Shown here: positions 46,901 to 57,495 of the stretch, in pieces
How positions within the stretch are numbered: position 1 is the first letter of the stretch
How the letters are laid out: the number at the start of each line of letters is the position of its first letter
NCBI GenBank assembly: GCA_012932295.1
Contig: JAAONU010000001.1
Location: 58,997,693 to 59,061,692 of the forward strand
Source of the DNA: Cyclina sinensis
Lineage: Eukaryota; Mollusca; Bivalvia; Venerida; Veneridae
Reading direction: 5' to 3'
Length of the DNA stretch: 64,000 nucleotides
Translations under genes and position numbers: made by a program
Notes under the pieces: generated by a model
The model's input: the letters and a program-made list of their open reading frames with translations, nothing else
Told to the model about the DNA's origin: nothing
The model's database searches: none

Positions 46901-47281
46901 GCATTGCAAAAAGTTGGCTTTTGTTTAAACACGTCGCCAAAAACATTAGCAGTTTTAGAAAGTCACCAATTTGGAATATGCATTGGAGCAAATACACCAA
47001 AACGAACAGCCATATCTGAACATACGCCTACATCGTCCGAGATCTCTTCAAGATCTGACCTATTAAAAGGTTTATTAGAGCGAATCAAGCATTTGTCGGT
47101 AGATCTTGTGACAATTTCACGTTCCATGAGAGATGGGTACACGCCTAGGCAATTCTTTGAACAAATCGAAGGAGGTATTTTGAACAGTTTGAATGTGACA
47201 ATGGGTAGACAGCTAAGCCTACATTATGACCGTGATCTGTTAGGTGGGAAACCTGGATGGCCGGCGAGACACAAGGCCTGA
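31642..47281 (+). CDS. UPF0489 (C5orf22-like) protein with N-terminal membrane anchor
   Basis: Four exons: 31642-31945, 42603-42664, 43692-43814 and 46139-47281, with phases 1, 0 and 0 at the junctions; 543 codons plus stop. Residues 12-30 (YLFTLCTLCILVSLYIVAL) after a basic N-terminus look like a type II signal anchor, so the rest should be lumenal. Exons join as YIVDEHHE-VLPYWFAAAGK, LHIDGHADL (His124, Asp126, His128, Asp130) and VIWVWPSWD; LDIDEDYY follows at about 287-294. These acidic/His motifs are those of the UPF0489 family, considered related to arginase-like metallohydrolases. The substrate is unknown. Human C5orf22 lacks an obvious anchor, so this paralogue type may be secretory-pathway specific. 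Confidence 0.82.
32250..32500. repeat. Dispersed repeat, related to 3660-4115
   Basis: Direct-orientation relative of the 3.9-4.1 kb stretch. It contains a local duplication of TTTCCATTCGGGTAGTT (about 32378-32412). Confidence 0.45.
33915..33976 (+). repeat. (GAAT)n and (CATA)n microsatellites
   Basis: About eleven GAAT units followed directly by CATA units. Confidence 0.9.
34230..34269 (+). repeat. (AAC)n microsatellite
   Basis: CAA/AAC repeat interrupted by AAAAC units. Confidence 0.85.
34825..35575 (+). repeat. Diverged ~38-bp minisatellite in UPF0489 intron 1
   Basis: Roughly 20 degenerate copies of a unit like GGTCAAGTCATTTAGGACTG plus GCATTGACAGTATTGATA. Units vary in the GGTCAAG block (AGTTGAAG, GATTAAGC, GACCAAGCC) and in length (36-45 bp). 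An open minus frame at 35361-35603 is a by-product. Confidence 0.8.
36617..38435. mobile_element. Tandem-unit element in UPF0489 intron 1
   Basis: Head AGCTCGACTGAAGG with GTCCGTCGTCC. Internal units of about 170 bp marked by AAAATCTTC-TGTC-GAAACCA-AA (near 37210, 37385, 37550, 37715, 37870). The right end is GCTCAGGTGAGCTAAAAACA (38375-38394), then GCTCTTGTTGAC. Its first block matches the 15756-16590 units; the second block type is absent. Confidence 0.6.
40100..40520. mobile_element. Element end with TGACCTTGACC units
   Basis: Degenerate units (ACTTCCTTGTTTTTAAGC, later CTACTTCCTTGTTTGTGAAG) end in CAGGTGAGCGGTCCAGGACT and GGTCCTGTTGTTA (40481-40516). The tail repeats the CAGGTGAGCG word of the 15.5-kb element; the head was not found. 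Confidence 0.4.
42603..42664 (+). CDS. UPF0489 exon 2
   Basis: Acceptor TTGTTTTCAG|TACTT, donor TGTT|GTAAGT. 62 nt completing VLPYWFAAAGKKIIPKTGN, which continues the HHE-VLP motif across a 10.7-kb intron. Confidence 0.82.
43015..43225 (+). repeat. Scattered CTTCCACACATAT words
   Basis: TTCCACACATATC recurs at about 43017, 43051 and 43211, with TTCCACACACAA at 43105; loosely spaced and of unknown meaning. In UPF0489 intron 2. Confidence 0.4.
43692..43814 (+). CDS. UPF0489 exon 3 (HIDGHAD motif)
   Basis: Acceptor AATTTCAG|CTACAC, donor TCAG|GTAAAA. 41 codons with the predicted metal-binding LHIDGHADLAPP, matching HIDSHPDL of C5orf22. Confidence 0.85.
43895..44105 (-). repeat. SINE-like fragment in UPF0489 intron 3
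   Basis: The minus strand reads CAGGATTATAGTCCTGGTCA then CTTTCGGATTAGACGTTAAA, like the 'TTCGGATGAGACGTTAAA' body of molluscan SINEs. The tRNA head is poorly preserved. Confidence 0.45.
44574..44680. mobile_element. Short hairpin MITE
   Basis: ATTTATGGAC and TGAATATGATGTGAT (to 44600) are mirrored by ATCACATCATATTCA and GTCCATAAG (44647-44680), a near-perfect inverted pair about 105 bp in total. Confidence 0.65.
45902..46070. mobile_element. 169-bp MITE upstream of UPF0489 exon 4
   Basis: TTGTCTAGTCCTATAAATA (45902-45920) and its exact reverse complement TATTTATAGGACTAGACAA (46052-46070) bound the element. Inner arms pair imperfectly for about 25 bp more. It ends 68 bp before the exon 4 start. 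Confidence 0.75.
46139..47281 (+). CDS. UPF0489 exon 4 (catalytic-fold core and C-terminus)
   Basis: Acceptor ATTTTCAG|GCATCA. 380 codons plus TGA in one open exon, with VNRVIWVWPSWD, IIIVEEIHED, ILDIDEDYYGC and the final HYDRDLLGGKPGWPARHKA. Its length and continuity make it the safest coding call here after RACK1 and PRPF31. Confidence 0.9.
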   Translation, partial: ASAMAGLVNRVIWVWPSWDHKDHEARYVMSTLSLGWTTVSGSGGQKQKAFCMCMKNVTTTECRTLTSEHRNGSASSSREDAGFRVPRSKCKIKKIIIVEEIHEDTALGYFKKRDWIASNENIILDIDEDYYGCSYAITPLIDAKLGYKTIDYLNSLIKSHFCPSTFSHEKESDRFLLSLIAAKRVKSACYKDKSLRNTERCQTSMNINLRDYFGRQLDKFVANKSIQMCSLKSSDSFANSFILKLAELSITQLRALQKVGFCLNTSPKTLAVLESHQFGICIGANTPKRTAISEHTPTSSEISSRSDLLKGLLERIKHLSVDLVTISRSMRDGYTPRQFFEQIEGGILNSLNVTMGRQLSLHYDRDLLGGKPGWPARHKA

Positions 47282-48407
47282 TTGCATCCTTCGGTCCGAC
47301 TTTGTGATATTTTGATTGTTGACAAGTCTTTCTAAAAAGATTTTTATTCAGATACCTAAATCAGAGACACTATATACCAGAATATTTTAATTACAACGGC
47401 GTTCTGAATGAAGTTATGCAAAATCAGATACTATAATTGTATTTATCTTTGTCTTTATGTCAGTTCAGGGTTGTGTGTATAGATATTTTCTGTTAGCCAA
47501 AACTTTGATCAAACATATATAAATTTAGGATGCGTTTGCAGACTGACTTTTTTAGTGTTACTATGGGCATTAGAGTAATGACCCTATCTTTATTCAAACA
47601 TGTTAGAAATTATTGTGTGATAGCAGAGAAAACTCCCAGTGAAAAGTTAACAGATTTCGTCTACGCTGTGCAATAAGTGCTGGGGGTTGAGGATCTGTGC
47701 ATGAGCAGCTGGGAGGTGGGGTCTTTGACTTTCGGGAATCGGTATATGTGAATCAGTCATAAGCCATTTAAACTGAGGGCTAAAGACAAAAATTCAGAAT
47801 CACCTTATACTTTGACTATAGTTATTATTTCCATAAATTATTTTGTACTTGCAAATAAGTGGCGAACTTTTGAACATTTTAGTAATATGTACTGTAAATA
47901 TTTACTTAAAATTATTAATGTCCATGTATGTGTTCAAATTAGGTGTAAACAGTTTCTATGACATTTCAAAGAGGATTTTCTATATCGCTTGGCAAATTTT
48001 ATTTATTTTATTAGTAAAGATGGGAGATTAAGTTATATCTCATGACTGCTTAAAATTTCTAGATCAGGTGATTTTTAGAATGATATTTATTATATTACAC
48101 CCTTCACTTATTTCTCTTTCGCTTGATTTCACTGTGAATTATAACTTACTATAAATCATAAGTTTTTTTTTCGTTGAACAGTATAAAATGTTTCATTTTC
48201 CTCTGATAATACATGTAGCTGAAATTCACCTTGCAAACTGAGGGACTGATTTATAGTCTGCACAAGCAGAAGAACATTTGAAATCTGAAATATTGCAGTT
48301 GGCCCCTTACAATGTAAGAAATAGATTTTAGCAAATTGACAATACCAAGAAAAAAATGCTGCACTTGTAAAGTACAAGTATTTATCGAAACTATTATATG
48401 CCTATAA

Positions 48408-48413
48408 AATAAA
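48408..48413 (+). terminator. Candidate poly(A) signal of the UPF0489 gene
   Basis: First AATAAA downstream of the stop codon, giving a 3' UTR of about 1.1 kb. Another AATAAA lies at 49200-49205. Confidence 0.3.
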
Positions 48414-48499
48414 ATCAGAGCTTGCAGCCATAAAAGTCACTGTCAAATCACTGTGACCCAACTATTATTTACAGGATTGAATTCAGGGTCTCATTTATA

Positions 48500-49000
48500 T
48501 GAGTTCAGTTCATGATTGGCAAATACCCAAGGTCTGTAAATACTGGTCAAATATCTGAGGTCTGTACCTGCAAGCTGCACCTACTGGAAAGGTATCTCAA
48601 CTTCTGAACTTGTATGCCTAATGTCCAAGGGTTATACCTGCTGGCAAAATAATTAAAGCTTGTCTGTATCTGTTGGTTAAGTATCTTAGCTTGGGACATA
48701 TTGGTCAAATGAACCAGAGTTTACCTGATGGTTTCTATTTCTGGGCCAAATAGTCAAGGACAATACCTGTTAGTCAAATATACCAGGTACAGAACTGTTG
48801 GTCATATATTCCAAGCTGGGTACCAGCATTTGGCCAAACATCCCAAGTCTGTACCTGTTGGCCAATAATTCCAAGTCTGTTGCTCTCCTATCAAATATCC
48901 AAGGTCTGAATATGTTGGCCAAGTATTCCAAGTCTTTAGCTCTTGGCCAAACATCCCAGGTGACTGGTACCTGTTGGCAAAATATCCCAGGTATGCTTAT
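48500..49000 (+). repeat. Diverged ~28-30-bp minisatellite
   Basis: Units of the form TTGGCCAAACATCCCAAGTC plus TGTACCTG recur, clearest from 48800 to 48995 and progressively degraded towards 48500. Open frames on both strands here are by-products. Confidence 0.7.
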
Positions 49001-49205
49001 AATATGCTGATCGACAGACAAGCTAATTCTTTACATATACAATGTATCGTGTTGAATACTGAGTGCTTATGATTCCATATTTTTTAAATCCTCATAATCA
49101 TATAGAAGCTGTACATAATTGTTTATATTGTCTTTAATGCTCTAGGAAACACACACAGCCATCTTTGTAATTCATTGTTTAATCTTAATGGCTTTTTACA
49201 ATAAA

Positions 49206-50869
49206 GCAATATCAAAGCACTGACCTTAGCAGTGTTTGCTGAATATCATTTTTCAAATGTTGTCGACTGAATAACTATCATTAAGTATGATTCAGACCCT
49301 CATGATTTTGAAAAGATTGAAAGAGCTCATTTTTTCACTAATAATTTCACGTGAAAATATGTTTTTATTCAATACAGAATGAACAAGACTCTGGAACAGT
49401 TTTACAAACTGTTAACTACAGTAACCAAAACCATTTTATGACGTTAAATTATTGCATATCATAAAACTTTATCATATGTTTAAATTTATTTCAGTTTGCC
49501 AAGTGCATAAAATAAACAATAACTCAATACATGTAAGTTAAATCCAGCCAGATAAGATGTTGTCAATATGAAAAGACATATCCATGATATTTCAATTATA
49601 TCTGACGATTTTATTCTCTTTAATCCCTCTCCATTACATTTCGTTTTTGCTTTAAGATTTAAGAAAGGTTATTTCTAATCATTCTTGAAAAATACCAGAA
49701 CTAAACCCTTAATTCCACCCCCACCCCTCTCTACCTAAAAAAAAGAGAAAAAAACAGAAAAAAGAAAAGAAATCTTAAATTGTGGGCAATGCTGATAGAT
49801 TTGTATGTAGTGTTTTAAGTAATGACCCCTAAATTAACTTGAGTTTATCTCATTTTTTCATCTCTGGAATATGTGGAAAGGTCTGATGAAGGTTGATTCA
49901 TCTGAGCTTTAAATTTAACCAGTGAACTCTGTTGATACTTACTAAATCTATCACAGTACTTTATTTATGATATTTCACTTCTATGTTTTTTTCTTTTAAG
50001 CGATCTTTTTTCCTCATTAGAAAAGATAAAAAATCTATACAACCACAGCACTACGCATGTTTTTCTCATTTCATTTATCACTGGTATCATGTTTAAAAAT
50101 ATGATACAGATTCTTTTATTTAACAACGCTTTGCATAAGACTGGACAAAGTCTTACTGAATTATGAAGGCACTTCATCTAGTCTTGCACCAGTCCTTAGC
50201 TCAATAGGTTGTTATAACTTAAAAGGAAACAGCTTACAACAATTGAAATTTTCCAAAAAACATATTCTATGTTACTTCTTCTACCATCTTTCTAATGATT
50301 TTCCATTCTGATTAATATAAATACTTGGTAACAGCTGTTACAGAATCTATATGACAATGTAAAGTAAAAAGGGCTTTTTTATGATTATGCATAATGATTA
50401 AATGCAAGATGTCACACTATGTTTGTTTGAAACTTGTAGCAAACAAAACTGTCTTTTGCAAGATTTGACAGGATGATTAATAAAATGTTTTAAAAGAGTG
50501 CCTTCCAATAGAGATCACAGTTACAACTATAGGTGCAGCTTTCAATGGGCACTTTAAGACACAGCCTATCAAAAACGAAAAAGAACCACTACAAATAAAT
50601 GAACATTAATGTGCATAACTGTATAGTAAGAACCTAGTTTTTTCCATTGCCTACATGTGTTTGAAAGAAAGCCATAGCTATCATTTTTTCCTTTTTCAAG
50701 TTATAATTCACCTTTCTAGTTCCTACTATACTAGCAATGCCCAGTTTTGTCAAGTGTCTGCTTCAGTAAGTGGGCACTTTACATCACTTGCACTTTGTTC
50801 TAGTTTGAAGGCAACAAACTTAATACCTGAAACTTAGACACTAAGTTCTACAAAATTACATGAATAATG
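49206..50869. other. No gene seen
   Basis: AT-rich stretch downstream of the UPF0489 gene. Short frames occur on both strands, but none has recognisable content or plausible exon borders. Confidence 0.4.
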
Positions 50870-51199
50870 CAAGCTAAGGTGTATATGAATGGCATATGTT
50901 ACTAAGCTTTACATGAATATATATGTTATGTAAAGTTACTATGGTGTATATGAATATTAGGTTTACTATGGTGTATATGGATGGAAAGTTACTATGATGC
51001 ATCCATGACTGTTGAGATAATCAGAGTGTATATGAATGCAACATTTGGTGTAAATGAATGTTATCTTTCTTTATTATGGTGTATATGATTGTTTCTTATG
51101 ACTATTGTGGTGTATTTGAATGTTATGTTATTGAACTGGTATACCTAATGATATGTATGGTTACTATGTTAAATATAATTGTATTGTATTGAGGTTATC

Positions 51200-51241
<42 letters not shown>

Positions 51242-51330
51242 TTATTATTGTATTTTGGAAACTTAATTATTGTTTTATAATGTATATATAAAATTAAGGC
51301 AATGTAAGGATACTGTGGGGTATATGAATC
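50870..51330 (+). repeat. Diverged repeat of GTTACTATGGTGTATATGAA units
   Basis: About ten loosely spaced copies of a GGTGTATATGAATG word with variants. Confidence 0.55.
51205..51241 (+). repeat. (TG)n microsatellite
   Basis: About 18 uninterrupted TG dinucleotides inside the preceding repeat. Confidence 0.95.
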
Positions 51331-52849
51331 TTATGTAATGCTATCTGCTTACTTGTATTAAGCTTCCGATACATGTATAATGTTAATTGATGTTTTGTTA
51401 ATAATACATTTTTCTGCTTAAATTCTAAATAAAATGGTTGCAGTCATTCCAATCCTTTTATAACAATAAGTATTTCCTTATCACAATATATTTAGAGATT
51501 TAATCTTGTTCTTGGACAAAAAATTAATACTCAATAACTAGTTGTTATCAAACTGGGCAAAAAAAACTGTTTAATCCGACTAAAATGGACTTTAATTATT
51601 CAAATTAGATAGAGCCATTAATTAATGGGGTGTTCAGGCTGCAAGGACATCATCAGTAAGTTAGGAAAGTAGAGTAAATGTGAAATGTAAACCCAATTTC
51701 ATGCATACCAAGATCCCTTTGTTGTAACTGCTGACATCAGTTCCATATCAAGTGTCCAAGTGACATGTGCACTTGTTTGCCAACAACTTAAAGATCTTTT
51801 GCATGAAGCCCACATTCTTACTGATTTGTAAACAGTCTTTGTTATAATTATGTTGACAACAAATACCTGATTTGTTCAAACACTTAATATTGACATATGC
51901 TAAATGCTATAATACAACTTTGATAGAGTTGATCTCAAATTTATGACTTTTGCTCAATTTATTAAATGGGAGACTCTATAATCTTTTTTTTTCTTTTTTT
52001 TTAATAAATAGGACATGTTATTACTATTATGCTGATTTGAAAAAATGATGACAATGATGATAATGGTGATGATGATTTTATATTTTCAGAAAAAAAGGAT
52101 GATTAATAGCATTTAAAATGGATGTTTTTCCATGACTTTTAAACAAAACTGTTATCACCCGAGTTCACAACTCTTCCCAAAGAGCTAAAAGTAGGAACAA
52201 TGTTGTGTCTTAAGACTAAATATCCAAATTCATGACATAAATTCCATAAATATACCAAAATAACTGAACTTACCCAAAAAAGATATTTGAAAATAGTTAT
52301 AATCCTATTACTGGTATTGACAAGATTGAAAGAGTATCAGTTCTTACATCTGATGCTACTGAGGTAAAAAAAAAACAACATTCCAGCAATTTATTAAATT
52401 TTCCTTAAAATACTTTCTGTGAAATACCTTCTATATATGGAACAACAGAATCAATGAAAAGCAACATTTGTAGAAGGCTTATTATATGTTATTATTATGT
52501 AAAATGTTTTGTAATTATTTAACAATGGAATATGTCGTAGGTGTTGATAGATAGCACAGAAAATCACAATATATAAACAAAAAAGGATGTTAAAATTTTA
52601 ATTTAACTACTGAAAGAGTAGGCTTAGATATTTAGCACATATGAAAACAGACTTGTGTCAGTACATTAATTGGAGAGTGCCAGGGGCTTCTGATATCAAA
52701 AGCTATTGGCCATGGCAAGTAGATGAATGAGAGGAACTGCAGATTATGTCAATGACACATTGGCTATAAAATGTATTAAGTTCAATTACTGGAGAACTCG
52801 AAAGAGTATAGGAACTGCATAGTAGATAGGTAGATAGTAATATGGGAGG

Positions 52850-53560
52850 TTGGGTAGGTAGGAAGTTTTGAGGCAGCAAGGCCCAAGGCTTCTCCAGTTA
52901 TCAATCAGAATCTGTTTTCCTCTTTATGGTGTATGGCTTTCGTGACCTTGGCCTTAAACCTAGTGACCTCAAAGACAATAGGGGTCATCTCCTGGACAGA
53001 CCAACCTAATAGAAAGTCTGTGAAGTGAATGCCCTAGGGTTCTCTAGTTACTGATTGGAAACCTATTTTTCTGTTAATGGTCACTCTGACCTTGAACTTT
53101 AATTAAATGACCCCAAAAGCAATATAAGTGATCTACAGGTCATTATAACCCAGTATTGCAAGTTTAAGGACCCTAGGCTCAAGCATTCTCTAGTTATTCA
53201 TCAGAAACCATTTTTCAGTTAATGATCAGTATGACCTTGACCTTTGATCTAGTGACCCTAAAAACTCTAAGGGTGATCTACTGGCCATTACCAACCTGCC
53301 TATGAAGTTTTAGGAAGTGTGGGCATTCTACTGTTAATAATAGAAAAATTGTTCTGCTTTTCAAGATCACTGTGACCTTGGCTTTTGACCTAATGACCTG
53401 AAAATCTGTAGAGATCATCTATTTGTTATAATCAACCTACATACCAAATCTGATGAACATGGGCTCAAGGATTCCCTAGATATTAAGTGGAAACCGTTTT
53501 GCTTTTCAAGATTACTGTGACCTTGACCTTTGACCTAATAACAAGGATTATGTATATAAT
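52850..53560. mobile_element. Degenerate tandem-unit element (TGACCTTGACC type)
   Basis: About five units of 120-140 bp, each with a TTTTTC(A/T)GTTAATGATCA-like part followed by TGACCTTG-CCTTTGA-CTA (near 52915, 53080, 53225, 53365, 53510). No clear ends. Confidence 0.45.
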
Positions 53561-53940
53561 ATGTTCCTCAAATAAAACTGCTCTAACCAGGTAATACTAC
53601 TCATATTGGCAGTAAGCTGCACTGCACCAAACACAATATCCTGTATTTTCTTTTCCACAAAAATGTAAAAATACATCCACTAAGATATATCCACCAAAAC
53701 TAAAATTAACTCCAAACTTAATGCACTAACTTGTTGAAAGATTACAAAATGATAGAATACAGTAAGAGAAATGCACTGTACATGAACAATAACTCTTTGT
53801 AACATTTGTAATTATCTCCCTTAATTAAATATTTCTTGTACACTTCCTTTTGAAAAATTCCACTTGGTGGTTGCTAAAGCCTCGTATTAAGTTTCAATGC
53901 ATTCAGTCAGTGGTTGCTGAGAAACAGTCCGGACAATTAT

Positions 53941-54835
53941 GTCTCCCCCCAAAAATGGGGGAGACATATTGTTTTTCCCCCGGTTGTCCGTCCGTCCGTC
54001 CATCTGTCTGTCCGTCACAAAATCGTGTCCGCTCTGTATCTTCCAAAGCCCTTGAAGGATTTTTATGAAACTTGGGTCAGATGTTCACTTCATCAAGACG
54101 ACGTGCAGAACCCACTTTGCGGGTGTGGTGTCTCAAGGTCAAGGTCACACTTGGAGGTTAAATGTCAAATGCCACAAAATCGTGTCCGCTCTGTTATCTT
54201 CAAAAGCCCTTGAAGGATTTTTATGAAACTTGGGTGAGATGTTCACCTCATCAAGGTGACATGCAGAACCCACTTTGCGGGCGTGGTGTCTCAAGGTCAA
54301 GGTCACACTTGGAGGTTAAATGTCAAATGCCACAAAATCCTGTCCGCTCTGTTTCTTCAAAAGCCCTTGAAGGATTTTTATGAAACTTGGGTCAGATGTT
54401 CACCTCATCGGGGGACACATATTGTTTTTCCCCGGTTGTCTGTCTGTCCGTCCGTCTGTCCGTCACAAAATCGTGTCCGCTCTGTATCTACCAAAGCCCT
54501 TGAAGGATTTTTATGAAACTTGGGTCAGATGTTCACCTCATCAAGGCGACATGCAGAACCCACTTTGCGGGCGTGGTGTCTCAAGGTCAAGGTCACACTT
54601 GGAGGTTAAATGTCAAATGCCACAAAATCGTGTCCGATCTGTATCTTCAAAAACCCTTGAAGGATTTTTATGAAACTTGGGTCAGATGTTCACCTCATCA
54701 AGGCGACATGCAGAACCCACTTTGCGGGTGTGGTGTCTCAAGGTCAAGGTCACACTTGGAGGTTAAATGTCAAATTTTACAATTGTCTGATTCAATACTG
54801 CCTGCAGCAACTGGCTGGGGGGAGACATATGTTTT
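53941..54835. mobile_element. Tandem-unit element with GGGGGAGACA ends
   Basis: Begins with the hairpin TCTCCCCCCAAAAATGGGGGAGACA region (53942-53969) and GTCCGTCCGTCC. It has five units of about 157 bp marked by CACAAAATCGTGTCCGCTCT (54016, 54174, 54331, 54465, 54621) and ends with GGGGGGAGACATATG (54818-54832). The head (ACATATTGTTTTTCCCCGGT) recurs inside at about 54415, so two copies may have fused. Open frames here are artefacts. Confidence 0.6.
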
Positions 54836-54839
54836 TGTT

Positions 54840-55235
54840 CAATTAAAAACCATTTCTAGTTGATAGCTGAAAAGGCTTGAAAGGGGCATAACTTTGTAAA
54901 AAACTAACAAAATTGAACTGAAACATGCTGCTAATATGCACAGCCCCTCTTAGTAGTTAAGCTTCCTATAAAGTTTCGATAAATTCCATTTAGAGGTTGC
55001 TGAGAAATAGTCAGACAAACTTGATAGCTGAAAAGGCTTGAAAGGGGCATAACTTTGTGAAAAATCATTGAATCAAAAGATGCTCTAATATGCACAGCTC
55101 TTCTTGGTAGTAAAGCTTCCTATGAAGTATCCATAAATTCCAGCCAGTGGTTGTCAAGAAATAGTTCGGACAAAATTTTGGGATGGACGGATGGACAGAG
55201 TGGCTACTACATGTATCCCTGTTGGGTAGCATAAA
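54840..55235. repeat. Two-unit ~165-bp repeat
   Basis: TTGATAGCTGAAAAGGCTTG occurs at 54859 and 55020, each followed by AAAGGGGCATAACTTTGT. The end has GGATGGACGGATGGACAGAG, the same style as neighbouring elements. Confidence 0.55.
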
Positions 55236-55879
55236 AATATCTTAAATACTTCTCCGAAAAATGCTGGTGTCAGGGGACAAAGAATCAGACACCTTGCCCC
55301 TAAGGATTTTCACATTCCTCTGAGTACTTGTCAGAATTCCAGAAGAGTTGAACAGTGAGCTCTACCAAATAATTGCAGTATGTTAATATCAGGTGGGACT
55401 TGTCTATTAACAAGATGTGTTATATATATCACAATGATTTGATGGTATATATAATGAAATGCTCTGTTCCTTTTATGACTTTTTAGCCATAGAAATACTC
55501 TCACAGAACTACTATGTATCTTTTATTAAACATCTCACCATCTGTGATAATAAAGTGTCATAATGTATGTGTGACCTCTATACACAGTGTTTAAATATTT
55601 AAACATCACTTCATCTAATAACAGATGTTTTTCTTAATTGTTAAAAGATGTCAAACAGACATAGTTGTCTGGTGGGGCCACTTCTTCAACAAATATCAAA
55701 ATAACTTAACAGATGGCATAACAATGTGATTTGAAAATCTAAGAAGAAAAATCTTAAACATCCACAAAAACTTAAGTTTGTCCAAGAACAGAACTAGATA
55801 AATAATTAAATATATAAATCTTATATATAATTTAGATTTCAGATTTCAACAAAGATAACCAGACTTGCCACTCTCCTGG

Positions 55880-56625
55880 CGCCAATATCTGCCGCATGCC
55901 ACTTTGTCAGTAGGGTACTGATATATGCAAACATGTTTCTTCCGCCCTGGACTAAAAATTAAGTTTGGAAATTACTAAGGGCAGTAACTCCGAAATTGTG
56001 CAAAAGAGATTTATGGTTCTTGGGCACTGCACTTCTCTTCAATGAGATCAATCCATTTATAAAGTTTCAAGTTGGTACCTCCAATACTTTTTGAGTTATG
56101 CCCCAGACAAAAATCAAGTATGAAAAATTTCAAAGGGCAATAATTCCAAAATTATGCAAAAGAGAGTTATGGTTCCTGGGTACTACACTTCTCCTCAGTG
56201 AGATCTATTTATCTATCAAGTTTCAAGATGATACCTCCAAGACTTTTTGAGTTATGCCCCAGACAAACAAAAATGACAAAGGGAAAGTAATTCAAAATGT
56301 AAGGGAAGTGGAGTTATGGTGCTTGTGCACTGCACTCCACCTCATCACCAACAACCTATATTCCAAGTTTGAAGCCAATTCCATGTATACTTTGAGAGAA
56401 AATGGCCAAACAAGGAAAACTGGAAAGTTGAGATAACTAAAGAATTAGCAGAGCTAGAGTAATGGTTTTTGTGCACTGCACTTTTCCTCATCACCATCAA
56501 ACTATATTCCAAGTTTGAAGTCAATGCCATGTATACTTTTGGAGTTATGCTCCAGAGAAAATGGGGACGCATTGATGGATGGATGGACAATTCGATTACT
56601 ATATGCCTCCCTTCACTGGCATAAA
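55880..56625. mobile_element. Tandem-unit element (GAGTTATGCCCCAGACAAA type)
   Basis: Four units of 140-180 bp carrying 'TTATGGTTC(T/C)TGGGCACTGCACTTCTC' and 'TTTTTGAGTTATGCCCCAGA' (near 56015, 56170, 56315, 56465). It ends in GATGGATGGATGGACAATTC and a CTGGCATAAAA tail. Confidence 0.5.
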
Positions 56626-57099
56626 AATTAACAACAACCATAATAAAATTTCATTTGTCAATTTTTAATTCACAAATGAATTCACAATTTGGTACAATGA
56701 ACAAATATTGTTCTAAGTTGTTAATGCAAGGTAAATCTTACTCATTTATTAAACAACTAATTGTCATTTACAAACAAACTGCAACACAAAATAAGCAAAT
56801 TTTAAGAAAATTTATATCCTCCCCCGGAAGATAAGTTGCATCAGTAAGTTGCAGTAAAGAGGCAACAGACAAAAAAAAAAAGTTGTATAGATCGACCGAT
56901 TTATTGAAGATGTTCATTCAAAAATGTGAACGAAAACATACAAAATATATCTGATTTTTGTACAAGTACATAAGACAAATGTATTACTAAGGATAACTTT
57001 GAAGGAATTAGAGAATATGTACTTTACTGATCATGCTGACTAAATGGGAGTCTTTGTGATTCTTCAAGTTTTTCAAATTGTTATAGACAAGCATAAAAT

Positions 57100-57495
57100 G
57101 TCTGAATCAACTATAGCAAAGCACTACTGAGAAATGGCTGAAAATCAAAGGGCTATAACCAGCCATGAGAGTGTTAACTACAGACAAATGAAACGCATCA
57201 TTCCCCTATTATCACTTACAATCCAACTAAGTTACAACCACTGTGGTATATGGCCTGCCTGCATTTGTAAAAAGAATGGCTGTAACTTGGCTATAAGTTT
57301 GTAAATTATGACAGCAACTGACATGCATCATTCCCCTATTTTAATTTGAAATCCCACCAAGACAAAACTAAATCCATGCAAAACACTTAGGAGTTATGGT
57401 TCAAGATGGACAAACCATGATGGACTGGCACATGGAAAGACAGACGGACAATGCCAAAACAATATTCCCTGCCATTCGGTGGGGGATTATAAATT
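57100..57495. repeat. Element fragment of the same style
   Basis: AGGAGTTATGGTTCAAGATG, then ACAGACGGACAATGCCAAAA and ATTCGGTGGGGGATTATAA close the fragment at about 57493. An internal duplication (GCATCATTCCCCTATT at 57197 and 57327) is visible. Confidence 0.4.

Noticed and set aside
53850..54863. Overlapping open frames with 'LKDFYETWVRCSPHQ' repeats
   Set aside because: Artefact of the 157-bp tandem units; the same peptide appears in different frames because unit length is not a multiple of three.
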